Source: JACRLW01 sp046349595 (GTDB lineage: Bacteria; Planctomycetota; UBA1135; UBA2386). Taken from it: 64,000 nucleotides of DNA. The position numbers were made by a program, and so were the translations under genes. The notes beneath the pieces were generated by a model. It did not search any database and was not told the origin of the DNA. It was given only the letters and a program-made list of their open reading frames with translations. Location: positions 62,001 to 126,000 of the forward strand of contig JAXMCA010000003.1 of NCBI GenBank assembly GCA_046349595.1, read 5' to 3'. Of the stretch, positions 9,286-18,170 are shown one piece after another; the first letter of the stretch is position 1; the number at the start of each line of letters is the position of its first letter.

Positions 9286-9924
9286 ATGAGCTCCCCGCCC
9301 GACTCCTGGCCACCCACGGACGCCCTCGACTTCGGGTCGAGACCCGTCCCGCTGTTCCCGCTGCCGGGTGTGTTCTTCTTCCCGGGCCAGATCCTCCCGC
9401 TGCACATCTTCGAGCCGCGCTACCGCGCGATGATCGACGACTCGCTCGACGGCCCCGGGCGTCTCGTGGTCGCCACCGTCGCCGAGAAAGATCGTGCCGA
9501 ACTGGCGAGCCGTCCGCCGGTGTTCCCGATCGCGGGCATCGGCGAGATCGCCCGCCACGAGAAGCTCGCCGACGGGCGCTACTTCATCTGGCTGTGCGGG
9601 CTGTGCCGCGTGCGCCTCGAGGAGGTGCAGAGCGAGCACGCCTACCGTCGCGCGCGCGTCAACCCCCTGCCGGAGATCGTCGCCACCGACCACGAGGACG
9701 GCCTGCTGCGCCCGGGTCTGATCGCCGCGATCGAGAAGTGCACCGGCACGCAGCTCCCGCAGGCCGAAGAGATCCCGCTCGGCGCCCTGTCCGACGTGCT
9801 GGCGCAATGCCTGTGCGTGCCGGAGACCGTGATGGCCGCGATCCACGGCGAGATCGACGTCGCCGAGCGTGCGCGTCGTGCGCTCGCCGCAGCGGACCGA
9901 TTCCCCGCCCGGCGCAGGAGCTGA
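9286..9924 (+). CDS. LON N-terminal (substrate-binding) domain protein
   Basis: A 212-aa stand-alone LON substrate-binding domain (PUA-like). The family signature is at the start: VPLFPLPGVFFFPGQILPLHIFEPRYRAMI, with later GRLVVAT, IAGIGEI and YFIWLCGLCRVRLEEV. There is no ATPase or protease domain, so it is not Lon itself. Stand-alone domains of this kind are common and mostly uncharacterised; some bind partner proteins or nucleic acids. ATG at 9286 is chosen because conserved sequence begins shortly after it; an in-frame ATG at 9232 would add 18 residues without family features. The 212 bases upstream contain no gene. Confidence 0.85.
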   Translation: MSSPPDSWPPTDALDFGSRPVPLFPLPGVFFFPGQILPLHIFEPRYRAMIDDSLDGPGRLVVATVAEKDRAELASRPPVFPIAGIGEIARHEKLADGRYFIWLCGLCRVRLEEVQSEHAYRRARVNPLPEIVATDHEDGLLRPGLIAAIEKCTGTQLPQAEEIPLGALSDVLAQCLCVPETVMAAIHGEIDVAERARRALAAADRFPARRRS

Positions 9925-9950
9925 CCCGAGCCCCGCGCGAGGGCGCGGGC

Positions 9951-9956
9951 TATCCT
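9951..9956 (+). promoter_or_regulatory. Candidate -10 box (TATCCT) before the lipoprotein/AsmA-like pair
   Basis: TATCCT lies 11 bases before the lipoprotein ATG at 9968, the short spacing seen before several other genes here. It would drive the two-gene unit lipoprotein plus DUF748/AsmA-like protein. No clear -35 partner is seen. Confidence 0.35.
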
Positions 9957-9967
9957 GTTCGCCCCGC

Positions 9968-11329
9968 ATGTCGCTCCGCGTCCACGCCGCCGCCCTGCTG
10001 CTCCTCGCCGGCTGCGCGAGTGCGCCGCGTCCACCGGCACCGCCGGCGGTGACCGCCGACCTGCGCTACTTCAGCGGCACGGCGCTCGGCGGTCGCGAGC
10101 CGGAGCCCGACGCGGCCGATCGATTGGTCGGCGCCGACAGCCTCGCCATCACCTGCCGCTTCGACTTCGTGCCCGCGCCGCCCGCTGTTCGCGGTGGCGA
10201 GATCCTCGCCGCGGACACGGGACTGGTCGTCGCTCCGCGCGCCGAGCGCCCGCTTCGCGGCGTGTCGCGCCTCGCGGCCGGTGCACGCTTCGGGCGCGGC
10301 GAACCGGAGGACGCCGAGGGCGCGCTCGCGCTCGGCTCGCGCATCGCGGCGATTCCCGCCGGCGTCACCGCCGAGTTCTTCCTGCGCGATCGTGCGCCGC
10401 AGGTCGGCCGTCCCGGTGCCGCCGACGTGCCGCTCGGCGTGCTGGTCGCGCACCGCACCGACGGGACGCTGTCGCTCGCCCTGATCCTGCACACGACCGG
10501 GGACGGCGAGGCCGCCCGCCGCGGCGAGCTGGTCGAACTCGACCTGAAGCTGGCCGTCGACGGCGAAGCGCTGTGGCTCGCGTTGCCGTCGCCCTACGCC
10601 GCGGGCTCGAGCATCCTGGCGCGACTCCGCGCGCGCACCCCGACCGACGACGACACCGCGCACCGCGTGGCCCTCGCGCAGTGCCTCGACGAACTGCGCG
10701 CGCAGGGCGAACTCGAGCGCACGGCGATCGCGCCGCTAACCCCCGAAGCCGCGCTCGAGCGCACGGTCGATGCCGCCCTCGACCGCATCGCGCATCCCTT
10801 CGACCTGCGCCGCTCGGTGGTGTTCGTCGCCGAACAGGTCGGCGCATCGGTCGCGATCGACCTCGGCCTGTCGTGCGACGACGAGGTCCTCGGCGAACTC
10901 GCCCGACGCATCCAGGACAGGCTCGGAACCGACGCCGCGCTCCGTCGCGACGACAAGGCGCTGCGCTTCGCCCTCGACCTCATTGCCTGGCAGGTGCTCG
11001 CCGAACGCATCGACCAGGGACGCCTCGACGACGCGCAATCCGGCTTCCTGCTGCGCGTGGCCGGCGAGGTCGGACGATTCCCCGGCGCGCTCACCGCGAT
11101 CCTCGGCACGGCGCAGTCGAGCGACGACATCGAGAACGCTCTGGCCGAACAGAACCGCGAGTTCCTCGGCGCGGGCAACCCCGCGTCGCGCGTGCGCGCA
11201 TGGGACTGGCTCGCCGCGCGTGCTCTCGCACCGAAGGGCTTCGATCCGCTCGGCGATGCCAAGTCGCGCCGCGATGCTCTCGACACCGATCGCGCGCAAC
11301 GCGAGGCGGCCCAGGAGCGCTCGCGATGA
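9968..11329 (+). CDS. Putative lipoprotein of unknown function
   Basis: A 453-aa protein with a lipoprotein signal peptide (LLLLAGCAS, Cys at about residue 15) and a proline-rich linker. The mature part has no motif I recognise: a beta-rich first half (to about residue 200) and a helical second half rich in Arg, Glu and Ala. Its stop overlaps the start of the giant AsmA/DUF748-like gene (ATGA at 11,326-11,329), so the two are translationally coupled and probably act together at the cell envelope. No catalytic function can be assigned. Confidence 0.65.
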   Translation: MSLRVHAAALLLLAGCASAPRPPAPPAVTADLRYFSGTALGGREPEPDAADRLVGADSLAITCRFDFVPAPPAVRGGEILAADTGLVVAPRAERPLRGVSRLAAGARFGRGEPEDAEGALALGSRIAAIPAGVTAEFFLRDRAPQVGRPGAADVPLGVLVAHRTDGTLSLALILHTTGDGEAARRGELVELDLKLAVDGEALWLALPSPYAAGSSILARLRARTPTDDDTAHRVALAQCLDELRAQGELERTAIAPLTPEAALERTVDAALDRIAHPFDLRRSVVFVAEQVGASVAIDLGLSCDDEVLGELARRIQDRLGTDAALRRDDKALRFALDLIAWQVLAERIDQGRLDDAQSGFLLRVAGEVGRFPGALTAILGTAQSSDDIENALAEQNREFLGAGNPASRVRAWDWLAARALAPKGFDPLGDAKSRRDALDTDRAQREAAQERSR

Positions 11330-14300
11330 CCGCGACTCCGACGAAGAAGCCACGGCGTCGTCTGTGGCGCTTCCTCAAGCGCACGACGCTCGTCGTGCTG
11401 ATCCTCGCCGTGCTGGTGCGCATCGCGCTGCCCTTCGCGCTGCCCTGGCTGGTCGACCTCGTCGCACGCGGTGCGGGGATCACCGTGCGCTGGGATTCGC
11501 TGTCGCTCGGCATCCTCGCCGGCGACGTGCAGATCCAGGGCCTCGAGGTCCACGAGCGCGACGATCAGGGCAGACCGCGCGGTGAAGCGCTGGTGCACGT
11601 CGATCTGATCGCCGTCGATCTGCTCACCACGCGTCTGCTGTCCGGCGAGGTGCACGTCGCCCTCGCCGAGGTCGACGGCGTCGATGCACGACTCGAACGC
11701 GATGCGGACGGACACATCGCCGGCGCCGGCATCTTCGCTCCCGCGGCGCAAGCCACGGCACCGGCCGTCGACGATGCGGCTTCGGCGTCGAACGCCCCGC
11801 TCGACCTGCGACTGCCCGCGATCGTCGACGTGTTGCGCGTGCAGCATCTCCGGATCCACGTCCGCGACCATGCCGCGGGCGCGGCACTCGACACCTGGAT
11901 CGAGACCAACCTGCGCATCAACGACCTCGGTCGCAGCGATCGCACCGGCCGTGTCGAGGTGCACGCCCACGGACCGGACCTGCTCGACGAGTTCTCGTGC
12001 GAGGGTCGCTTGCGCACCGCGCAGCATGCGCTGGACGGCAGCTTCCGCGCGGCCCTGCGCGGCCTGCGCCTGCAGCCGGTCGCGCCGCTGCTCGCCCTCG
12101 CCGGGGTGACACCGCGAGCGAAACGCATCGATGCCACGTTCGCACTCGCGTTGCAGGCGGACAGCGACGAAGCCGGTGGACTGCACGCCGCGCTCGAGGT
12201 GAGCGACCTGTCGGCGCACGCCGACGACATCGAAGGGCTCGGTCTCGACCGCGCGAAGATCGACCTGCGACGCGAAGGCGACGGCAACCTCGCCGTCTCG
12301 TCGATCGAGGTCCTCGCTCCGCGCGGTCGTGTGGATCTCGCCGCGGACGGCGCGCTCGGTGCGCTCGGCGTGGAACTGCGCGCGAAGCCCGCGACGACCG
12401 CGCCGCCGCAAGCGCCGCAGGCGAACGCCGTCGCATCGCGGGGCGCGCTGCGCGTCGATCGGCTGCATCTGCAGGGCGGGGACTTCCGCGCCGTCGACCA
12501 CCGCGTGGAGCCGTCCACCGAGTTGCAGCTCGCCGTCGACGAGTTCGACCTCGGCGATCTGCGCCTCGATCCCCGCGCGCCCGACGCACGCGCTCGCGTG
12601 ACCGCGAAGCTGCGCGTGCCCGAGGTCGCCGAGGCGATCGACGTGACCGCGGAGCTCACCCCCTTCGCGACCCGCCGCGCCGCCAAGGTCGACGTGCGCG
12701 CGAGCGGCATCACGCTCGCGCGGCTCGCACCGCACCTGCGTCGCGCGGGACTGCAACCGCAGTTGAAGGACGGCGTGCTCACGCTGCACGCCGAGGCCTC
12801 GACGCGCAGCGGTGCCGACGACGCGACCCTCGCCGATCTCACGCTCGGACCGATCCGCTTCGCCGACGGCGACACCACGCTGGTCGGACTGCAACGCGTC
12901 GGCGTGCAGGGCCTCGTCGCCGGGCGCAGCCGGACGCGCGTCGAGGACGTGGAGATCAGCGGTCTCGCGGTTCCGCTGCGCATCGGCGCGAACGACGCCC
13001 TCGAGTTCGCGGGATTGCGCAGCGTGGCGGCGCAGGCGTCGTCCGCCACGACGGAACCGGCGCCGCCGCAACCGCAGACGCCGTCTCCCGCGCTGCTGCC
13101 GCGCTTCGAACTCGGCGTGCTGCGGGTGCGTGACACCGAGCTGCGCATCCTCTGCGACACCGTCGACCCGCCGCTCGACTTCCGCCCGCAGCAGATCGAG
13201 GTCGACGTGACGGATCTCGGCCTCGGCGGCGCCCCGCGCGCCGACGCCATGGACGAGGCCAAGGTGCGCGTCCGCGTGGTCGCGCCCACGCTCGCCGACG
13301 AACTCGTGCTCAACGGCACGATCCGCTCACGCCCCGGTCCGCTCGACCTCGGCGTGCTCTGCGAGATGTCGGGCAGCCGCATGGTCGCCGGTCCGCTCGC
13401 GCCGCTGCTCGCGCGCGCCGGCATCGATTGCCGTCTCGCCTCGGGTCGCGCTCACGCGGTGCTCGAGGCGACCGCGAAGCAGCAGCAGGACGGCGCGATG
13501 GAGGTGACGGCCTCGCTGCGCGAGGTCGCCTTCGCCGACGGCGGCGAAGCACCCTTCGTGGCACTGTCCGCGTTGCACGTCGAGCACCTGCGCATCGCCG
13601 GACCGGCGATCGACGTCGGACCGATCACGATCGATGCACCGCAGGTCCAGCTCGGCCGCGACGCCGACGGCGTGTTGCGCGTGGGACCCCTGCGCATCCT
13701 GCCGCGTGAGGGCGCAGCGACTGCAGCGGCGCCGGCATCGGCGCCGTCCGCACCCTCATCGCTCCCGCAGCTCACGCTCGCCGGAGTGACCTTGCGCGGC
13801 GCGCGCATCGGCTGGTCCGACGCAACGCCCTCGCCGGCGATCGAGACCGCGCTCGCGCTCGACGCTCAGATCGGCGCGCTGAGGCTCGGCAGCGGTGCGG
13901 ACCCGACCACCTTCGCGGTCACCGCGCACAGCGACGGCGCGATCGATCGCCTGACGCTGAGCGGGAAGGTCAACGCGGATCCGTCGGACCTGCGGCTCGA
14001 GGTCGCGCTGCGCGGCGAAGGCCTGCGCGCCGGTCCGCTGGCGAGCGCGCTGCCGCCGTCGGTCCACGTGGATTGGCAGACCGGACGCCTCGCCGCCGAT
14101 GCCGAGTTGCGCGTGACGCAACTCGCGCAGGGCGGAATCGCGGTGGACGCGGTCGTGCACGACGTGTCCCTCGCCGACGGCGACACCGCGCTCCTCGCGC
14201 TCGAACGCCTCGCGCTGCGCGCGCCGCGCATCGATCAGCTCGGCGGTGAGATCGCGGTGCAGGAGATCACGTCGCAGGGATTGAGCTGCGACGTCGAGCG

Positions 14301-16623
14301 TGATCCGGAGGGTGCGCTGCATCTGCTCGGCATGCGCTTCCTGCCGGCGATCACAGCCGCGCCGCGACCCGTCGAGCCCGCGCCCGCGGTGCCCGCGCCC
14401 ATCCCCGCCCCCGCGACCCTGCCCCACGTGGTCGTGGAGCGTCTCGACCTCGGCATCGCGCGCCTGCGGTTCACCGATCACGCCGCCGGAGCGGACGGCG
14501 TTCCGCTCGAGTCCTCGCTGCGCGTGTTCACGAGCGGACCGCTGACCTTGTGCGACAAGCAGCCCGAAGCGCTTGCGCCGCTCGAGCTGCGTGTCGAAGG
14601 TCGCGCCGCTCCCCTGCTCGACCAGGTCGCACTCGATCTGAGCTTCGCTCCCTGGCAGCCGGAGGTGCACGTCGCGGCGAAGCTGCGCGCGACCGGCATC
14701 CACGGCGGCGAACTCGGCAAGCTCCTGCCGTCGCTCGCCGAGCGCATCGACGCGAGCACGCTCAGCGACGGCACGGCCCAGCTCGACCTGATCGCCGACG
14801 TCGATCTGCATCGCCGTCATCCGACCGACATCGATCTCGGCCGCGGCTTCGGAGTCGAGCTGGAGCTGCGCGACATCGCGCTGCGCGCCACGCCCGACGG
14901 GGAGGTGCTCGCCGGGATCCAGAGCATCACGATCGATGCACCGCGCATCGCGACCGACGGCAGCGCGCGCATCGACCTGATCGACGTGGCCGGGATCACC
15001 GCGCGCGGCACGCAGACCGCCGAGGGACTGACGCTCGCGGGGATCACGCTGAAGGAGCCCCCCGCGCCGCCCGTGCAGGACGGTGCGGCGAGCGCGGCGG
15101 AGCCGGCACGTCCCGCGACGCCGCCGGCCGCCGCGCCGTCGACGCCGCGACCCGAGTTGCGCGTCGGTGAGCTGTCGGTGCGCGGCATCGACTTCCTGTT
15201 CCGCGACGAGACCAGCACCCCGCCGATGGTGCTGCCGCTCGATTCGCTCGACGTGGAGGTGCGCGGCTTCACCACGCGCACGCTCACCGACGGCGTGCCG
15301 TTCCGTTTCACCGCCAGCCTCGGCGCCGGCAAGGTCGACCTGCCCGAGCGCATCGAGTCGAGCTCGCTGATCACCGGCTTCCTCGGCGCCGCGGTCGGTG
15401 CGGTCACCGGCAGCTCCGACGACCGCAAGCTCGTGCAGCGTCCGTTGCTCGACGAGATCGCCGTCGACGGCAACCTCGCGCTCGGTCCCGCGCTGTCGGG
15501 TCGCGTGCGTGCGAGCGTGAGCGGTCTCGAGCTCGGTGCCTTCCGCGGACCGGCGCGCAAGTCGAAGGTCGAGATCGGCGACGGCGTGGTCGAGAGCGGC
15601 GTGACCCTGCAATTCCTCGGCGAGAACGGTCTGCGCACCGACGGCTCGATCGGCTTCAACAACCTGTCGGTCACCGAACCCGCCGGCGGTCCGATCTCGA
15701 CCTACCTCAAGCTGCCTGCGCCGCTCGACACGGTGTTGTTCGCGCTGCAGGACCAGAACGGCGACATCCGCATCCCCTTCAAGCTGCGCATCGACCAGAG
15801 TGGACTGTCGAGCGGACAGATCGCCACCGCGGCGATCACCGCGCTCGGCAAGGTGATCGCCGACGCCGTCGCCGCCGCACCCTTCCGCGCCGTCGGCATC
15901 GTCACCGGACTGTTCGGACTCGGCGGCAAGGCGCCGTCGCTCGCCGAGCAGAAAGTCGAAGTCGTGTTCGACACCGGCGACGCCGCGGTCAGCGCGAACG
16001 CGCGCGCGCAGCTCGCTCCGCTCATCGATCTGCTCGCCGGCGACGAGTCGATCGCGCTCGTCGTGCAGCAGAAGCTCTCCGCCGCCGATCTGCAGCGTGC
16101 ACAGGAGCGCGCCAATCCCACCCCCGAGGAAGCGCGCACGCTCGCCGACCGTCTGCGCCGCGGCATCGCCACCGTGCAACGCGAGCGCGAGGAGGCCGTC
16201 GCCCACCTGCGTGCCACGATCGGCGCCGGCGACCCCCGCTCCGGCTGGCTCGAGAACCGCCACCTGCGCGCCATCGACGCGCAACTCGCCTCCCTCTCCA
16301 ACTCCCTCGACCGCGTCCTCACCCTGCTCCGCCCCGGCGCCGACCGCCGCGCCGACCGCCGCACCCGCGACGCCGCCATCGACCTCGGCACCGCGCGCCT
16401 CGAAGAGATCCGCCAGACCCTCCTCACCCTCGGCGGCCCCACCCTCGCCGACCGCATCGAACTCCGCCCCGCCCGCGTCACCGACCCCGACGGCGACCAC
16501 CCCGGCACCGTGACCCTCACCCCCCGCTTCCGTCAGCCGCAGGAAGCCCTCGGCCCGAAGAAGCAGGCGCAACCGCTGGAAGCGCTGCCGCCGATCGACG
16601 CCAAGCCCGCGATCGGCCGCTGA
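11326..16623 (+). CDS. Giant AsmA/DUF748-like envelope protein
   Basis: A 1765-aa protein with a basic N-terminus, one membrane helix at about residues 18-40 (TTLVVLILAVLVRIALPFAL), and a very long series of beta-rich repeats. The opening pattern after the helix (GITVRWDSLSLGILAGDVQIQGLEV) is that of AsmA-like/DUF748 proteins. The region from about residue 1440 on (NNLSVTEPAGGPISTYLKLPAP, then DIRIPFKLRI and VVFDTGDAAVSANARAQL) matches the DUF748 C-terminus. The wider AsmA/TamB/YhdP group bridges the periplasm and is implicated in phospholipid transport and outer-membrane maintenance, so a similar role is inferred. Pro/Ala-rich linkers separate modules. The last 130 codons or so show a marked shift to C-ending codons (see findings). 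Confidence 0.8.
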   Translation: MTATPTKKPRRRLWRFLKRTTLVVLILAVLVRIALPFALPWLVDLVARGAGITVRWDSLSLGILAGDVQIQGLEVHERDDQGRPRGEALVHVDLIAVDLLTTRLLSGEVHVALAEVDGVDARLERDADGHIAGAGIFAPAAQATAPAVDDAASASNAPLDLRLPAIVDVLRVQHLRIHVRDHAAGAALDTWIETNLRINDLGRSDRTGRVEVHAHGPDLLDEFSCEGRLRTAQHALDGSFRAALRGLRLQPVAPLLALAGVTPRAKRIDATFALALQADSDEAGGLHAALEVSDLSAHADDIEGLGLDRAKIDLRREGDGNLAVSSIEVLAPRGRVDLAADGALGALGVELRAKPATTAPPQAPQANAVASRGALRVDRLHLQGGDFRAVDHRVEPSTELQLAVDEFDLGDLRLDPRAPDARARVTAKLRVPEVAEAIDVTAELTPFATRRAAKVDVRASGITLARLAPHLRRAGLQPQLKDGVLTLHAEASTRSGADDATLADLTLGPIRFADGDTTLVGLQRVGVQGLVAGRSRTRVEDVEISGLAVPLRIGANDALEFAGLRSVAAQASSATTEPAPPQPQTPSPALLPRFELGVLRVRDTELRILCDTVDPPLDFRPQQIEVDVTDLGLGGAPRADAMDEAKVRVRVVAPTLADELVLNGTIRSRPGPLDLGVLCEMSGSRMVAGPLAPLLARAGIDCRLASGRAHAVLEATAKQQQDGAMEVTASLREVAFADGGEAPFVALSALHVEHLRIAGPAIDVGPITIDAPQVQLGRDADGVLRVGPLRILPREGAATAAAPASAPSAPSSLPQLTLAGVTLRGARIGWSDATPSPAIETALALDAQIGALRLGSGADPTTFAVTAHSDGAIDRLTLSGKVNADPSDLRLEVALRGEGLRAGPLASALPPSVHVDWQTGRLAADAELRVTQLAQGGIAVDAVVHDVSLADGDTALLALERLALRAPRIDQLGGEIAVQEITSQGLSCDVERDPEGALHLLGMRFLPAITAAPRPVEPAPAVPAPIPAPATLPHVVVERLDLGIARLRFTDHAAGADGVPLESSLRVFTSGPLTLCDKQPEALAPLELRVEGRAAPLLDQVALDLSFAPWQPEVHVAAKLRATGIHGGELGKLLPSLAERIDASTLSDGTAQLDLIADVDLHRRHPTDIDLGRGFGVELELRDIALRATPDGEVLAGIQSITIDAPRIATDGSARIDLIDVAGITARGTQTAEGLTLAGITLKEPPAPPVQDGAASAAEPARPATPPAAAPSTPRPELRVGELSVRGIDFLFRDETSTPPMVLPLDSLDVEVRGFTTRTLTDGVPFRFTASLGAGKVDLPERIESSSLITGFLGAAVGAVTGSSDDRKLVQRPLLDEIAVDGNLALGPALSGRVRASVSGLELGAFRGPARKSKVEIGDGVVESGVTLQFLGENGLRTDGSIGFNNLSVTEPAGGPISTYLKLPAPLDTVLFALQDQNGDIRIPFKLRIDQSGLSSGQIATAAITALGKVIADAVAAAPFRAVGIVTGLFGLGGKAPSLAEQKVEVVFDTGDAAVSANARAQLAPLIDLLAGDESIALVVQQKLSAADLQRAQERANPTPEEARTLADRLRRGIATVQREREEAVAHLRATIGAGDPRSGWLENRHLRAIDAQLASLSNSLDRVLTLLRPGADRRADRRTRDAAIDLGTARLEEIRQTLLTLGGPTLADRIELRPARVTDPDGDHPGTVTLTPRFRQPQEALGPKKQAQPLEALPPIDAKPAIGR

Positions 16624-16658
16624 GTCCGCGCGCCCCGGTGCGCGAAGACACTGGCGCC

Positions 16659-16686
16659 TTGACCACACCCAGTCGCACGCTAGCCT
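16659..16686 (+). promoter_or_regulatory. Candidate sigma-70-type promoter of tRNA-Gly
   Basis: TTGACC (16,659-16,664), a 16-base spacer, then TAGCCT (16,681-16,686). The tRNA starts 15 bases after the -10 box, allowing a very short 5' leader. This is the clearest promoter in the window. Confidence 0.55.
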
Positions 16687-16701
16687 CGCGCGCACGTCTC
16701 C

Positions 16702-16773
16702 GCGGGCGTAGCTCAGTGGTAGAGCGCTAGCTTCCCAAGCTGGATGTCGAGGGTTCGAACCCCTTCGCCCGCT
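16702..16773 (+). tRNA. tRNA-Gly (anticodon CCC)
   Basis: The cloverleaf is complete. The acceptor stem GCGGGCG pairs with CGCCCGC and is followed by discriminator T, the D arm contains TAGCTCAGTGGTAGAGC, the anticodon stem CTAGC/GCTGG encloses loop TTCCCAA (anticodon CCC), and the T arm is GAGGG-TTCGAAC-CCCTT. The CCA end is not encoded. The defence island starts immediately downstream, so this gene is the likely landmark or former integration site for it. Confidence 0.93.
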
Positions 16774-17113
16774 ACTTCTCCTTATCCGCGAGCACTTTCT
16801 CGCGCGCCCATCTTGGTACTCCCGCTGCCGTTGTGATGCCGGATGTGGCCCGGTTGATCCGGCTTCGCGGATGGCGTCAATCGGTTCTCACGCGCACGAC
16901 GATCTGGCCAGAAAGGCTCAGTGTCGACGCACTACGGCGGACTTCCGCGAACTGAATCAGTGCCGGCGATGCCCTCGGGCGCTGGCAACGTCAGTGTTGC
17001 CCGACAGTCCGATGGAGCATGCGTTCCCGATTCCAGTCGGGAACTGGCGCTCTGCCTGGACGCCCCCATCGCCTAATCGCGTCGCAGCCGGCCGCGCCCT
17101 GCTCGAGACTTGG
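16774..17113. other. Gene-free stretch between tRNA-Gly and darG
   Basis: About 340 bases with no supported gene, no integrase remnant I can recognise and no repeat of the tRNA 3' end. A 149-codon frame on the + strand runs through it into the darG 3' end but looks non-coding. It is probably the left boundary of the defence island. Confidence 0.5.
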
Positions 17114-18160
17114 TCAGTCAGGCTGAGACGCGAGCCATCTCTGTTCTCTCAGCCGGTTGAACGCCAGGCCGATCTGCTCGCAAGTGAACTTCTTCTTGCG
17201 TTCGTTCCATGCATGGACCGCAACGGACGCCGCCTCGACATCCCTGGCACCGTGTGCCGCGACCCAGTGAACGGACGCCAGAAGCTCCATGCCGAACGGT
17301 GTCTCGAATCCCTCCACTAGCTCTCCAACGCGGGACAACCGAGTCCGGGATTCCTCGTGGTGCGTGAGGAAGTTCCCAGCGTCCTCGAGCGCGCAAGGAA
17401 CGATCTCGAGGTGCTTGTCGGGCCGATCGCCACCATCTGAGTAGCCGGAAACAAGGTGTCCCTCGATCTTGGTCAGGACGTGGCGCAGGTTCTCGGCGTA
17501 CGGCCCGTAGGGTCCCTTGGTGAACTTCAACCGCAACGGCTCGCCCGCGACCTGCGCGAAGTACACGAGCTTGTGCACCTCCAGCAGCGTGACCCAAGGC
17601 TCCATCATGCCCCGCAAGTAGCGCTCCATCAGACCCACGAGAACTGCGCGGCCAGGGGTCATCTGCGGAACGTCCGTCGACACCGCGCGCTCCTGTGGTT
17701 CGGGCGCACCACTCGGCTCGTACAGAAGCACCTCGATTCCCTCGCAAGACGCGAATGTACTCTCGATTCGGGGCCTGACCGCGGACCAATCCAGTCCGCC
17801 GAGTCCGCACCCCAGCGGTGGGATCGCGATCGATCGGATGCCGAGCCTCACAACCTCCGCAACCAGGGCCACCAAGCCGCTTTCGATGTCTTCAATGCGG
17901 CTCTTCCCGCGCCAGTGTCGCTTCGTCGGGAAGTTCAGGATGTACTTCGGCCCGGTTAGCCGTCGGGTGGCGTGGACCAGAATCCGCCCAGGCTCCAGGA
18001 GCCCCTGCTTGCAGACCCGCTCGTACTCCTTGAAGTTCGCAGGGAAGGCACGACGAAACTGAAGAGCGATGCCGCGGCCCATGAACCCTACGCAGTTCAC
18101 GGTGTTGACGAGGGCTTCCGCGTCAGCATGCAGAATGTCGCCTTGAACGGATCGGATCAC
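17114..18160 (-). CDS. darG: DarG-type macrodomain antitoxin (DNA ADP-ribosyl glycohydrolase)
   Basis: A 348-aa protein with an N-terminal macrodomain (about residues 1-155): MIRSVQGDILHADAEALVNTVN, then GFMGRGIALQFRRAFP and IAIPPLGCGLGGLDW, the substrate-loop signatures of DarG. The C-terminal 180 residues (LLEVHKLVYFAQVAGEPLRL, KGPYGPYAENLRHVL) match the second DarG domain, which binds and neutralises DarT. The family removes ADP-ribose from thymidines of DNA and so reverses the toxin. It lies 10 bases downstream of darT, the usual toxin-first order, and both follow brxL on the same strand. Base composition is less GC-rich than the backbone. Identification is firm; activity is inferred from family. 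Confidence 0.92.
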   Translation of the reverse strand: MIRSVQGDILHADAEALVNTVNCVGFMGRGIALQFRRAFPANFKEYERVCKQGLLEPGRILVHATRRLTGPKYILNFPTKRHWRGKSRIEDIESGLVALVAEVVRLGIRSIAIPPLGCGLGGLDWSAVRPRIESTFASCEGIEVLLYEPSGAPEPQERAVSTDVPQMTPGRAVLVGLMERYLRGMMEPWVTLLEVHKLVYFAQVAGEPLRLKFTKGPYGPYAENLRHVLTKIEGHLVSGYSDGGDRPDKHLEIVPCALEDAGNFLTHHEESRTRLSRVGELVEGFETPFGMELLASVHWVAAHGARDVEAASVAVHAWNERKKKFTCEQIGLAFNRLREQRWLASQPD

Positions 18161-18170
18161 TGGAGGTTTC

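Noticed and set aside
13756..16695. Long open frame of 979 codons on the - strand opposite the AsmA/DUF748-like gene
   Set aside because: High-GC shadow without domains, rich in Arg, Gly and Val; the + strand product has a membrane helix and family motifs.
16871..17320. 149-codon + strand frame after the tRNA
   Set aside because: It overlaps the darG 3' end, matches no family and has no start signals.
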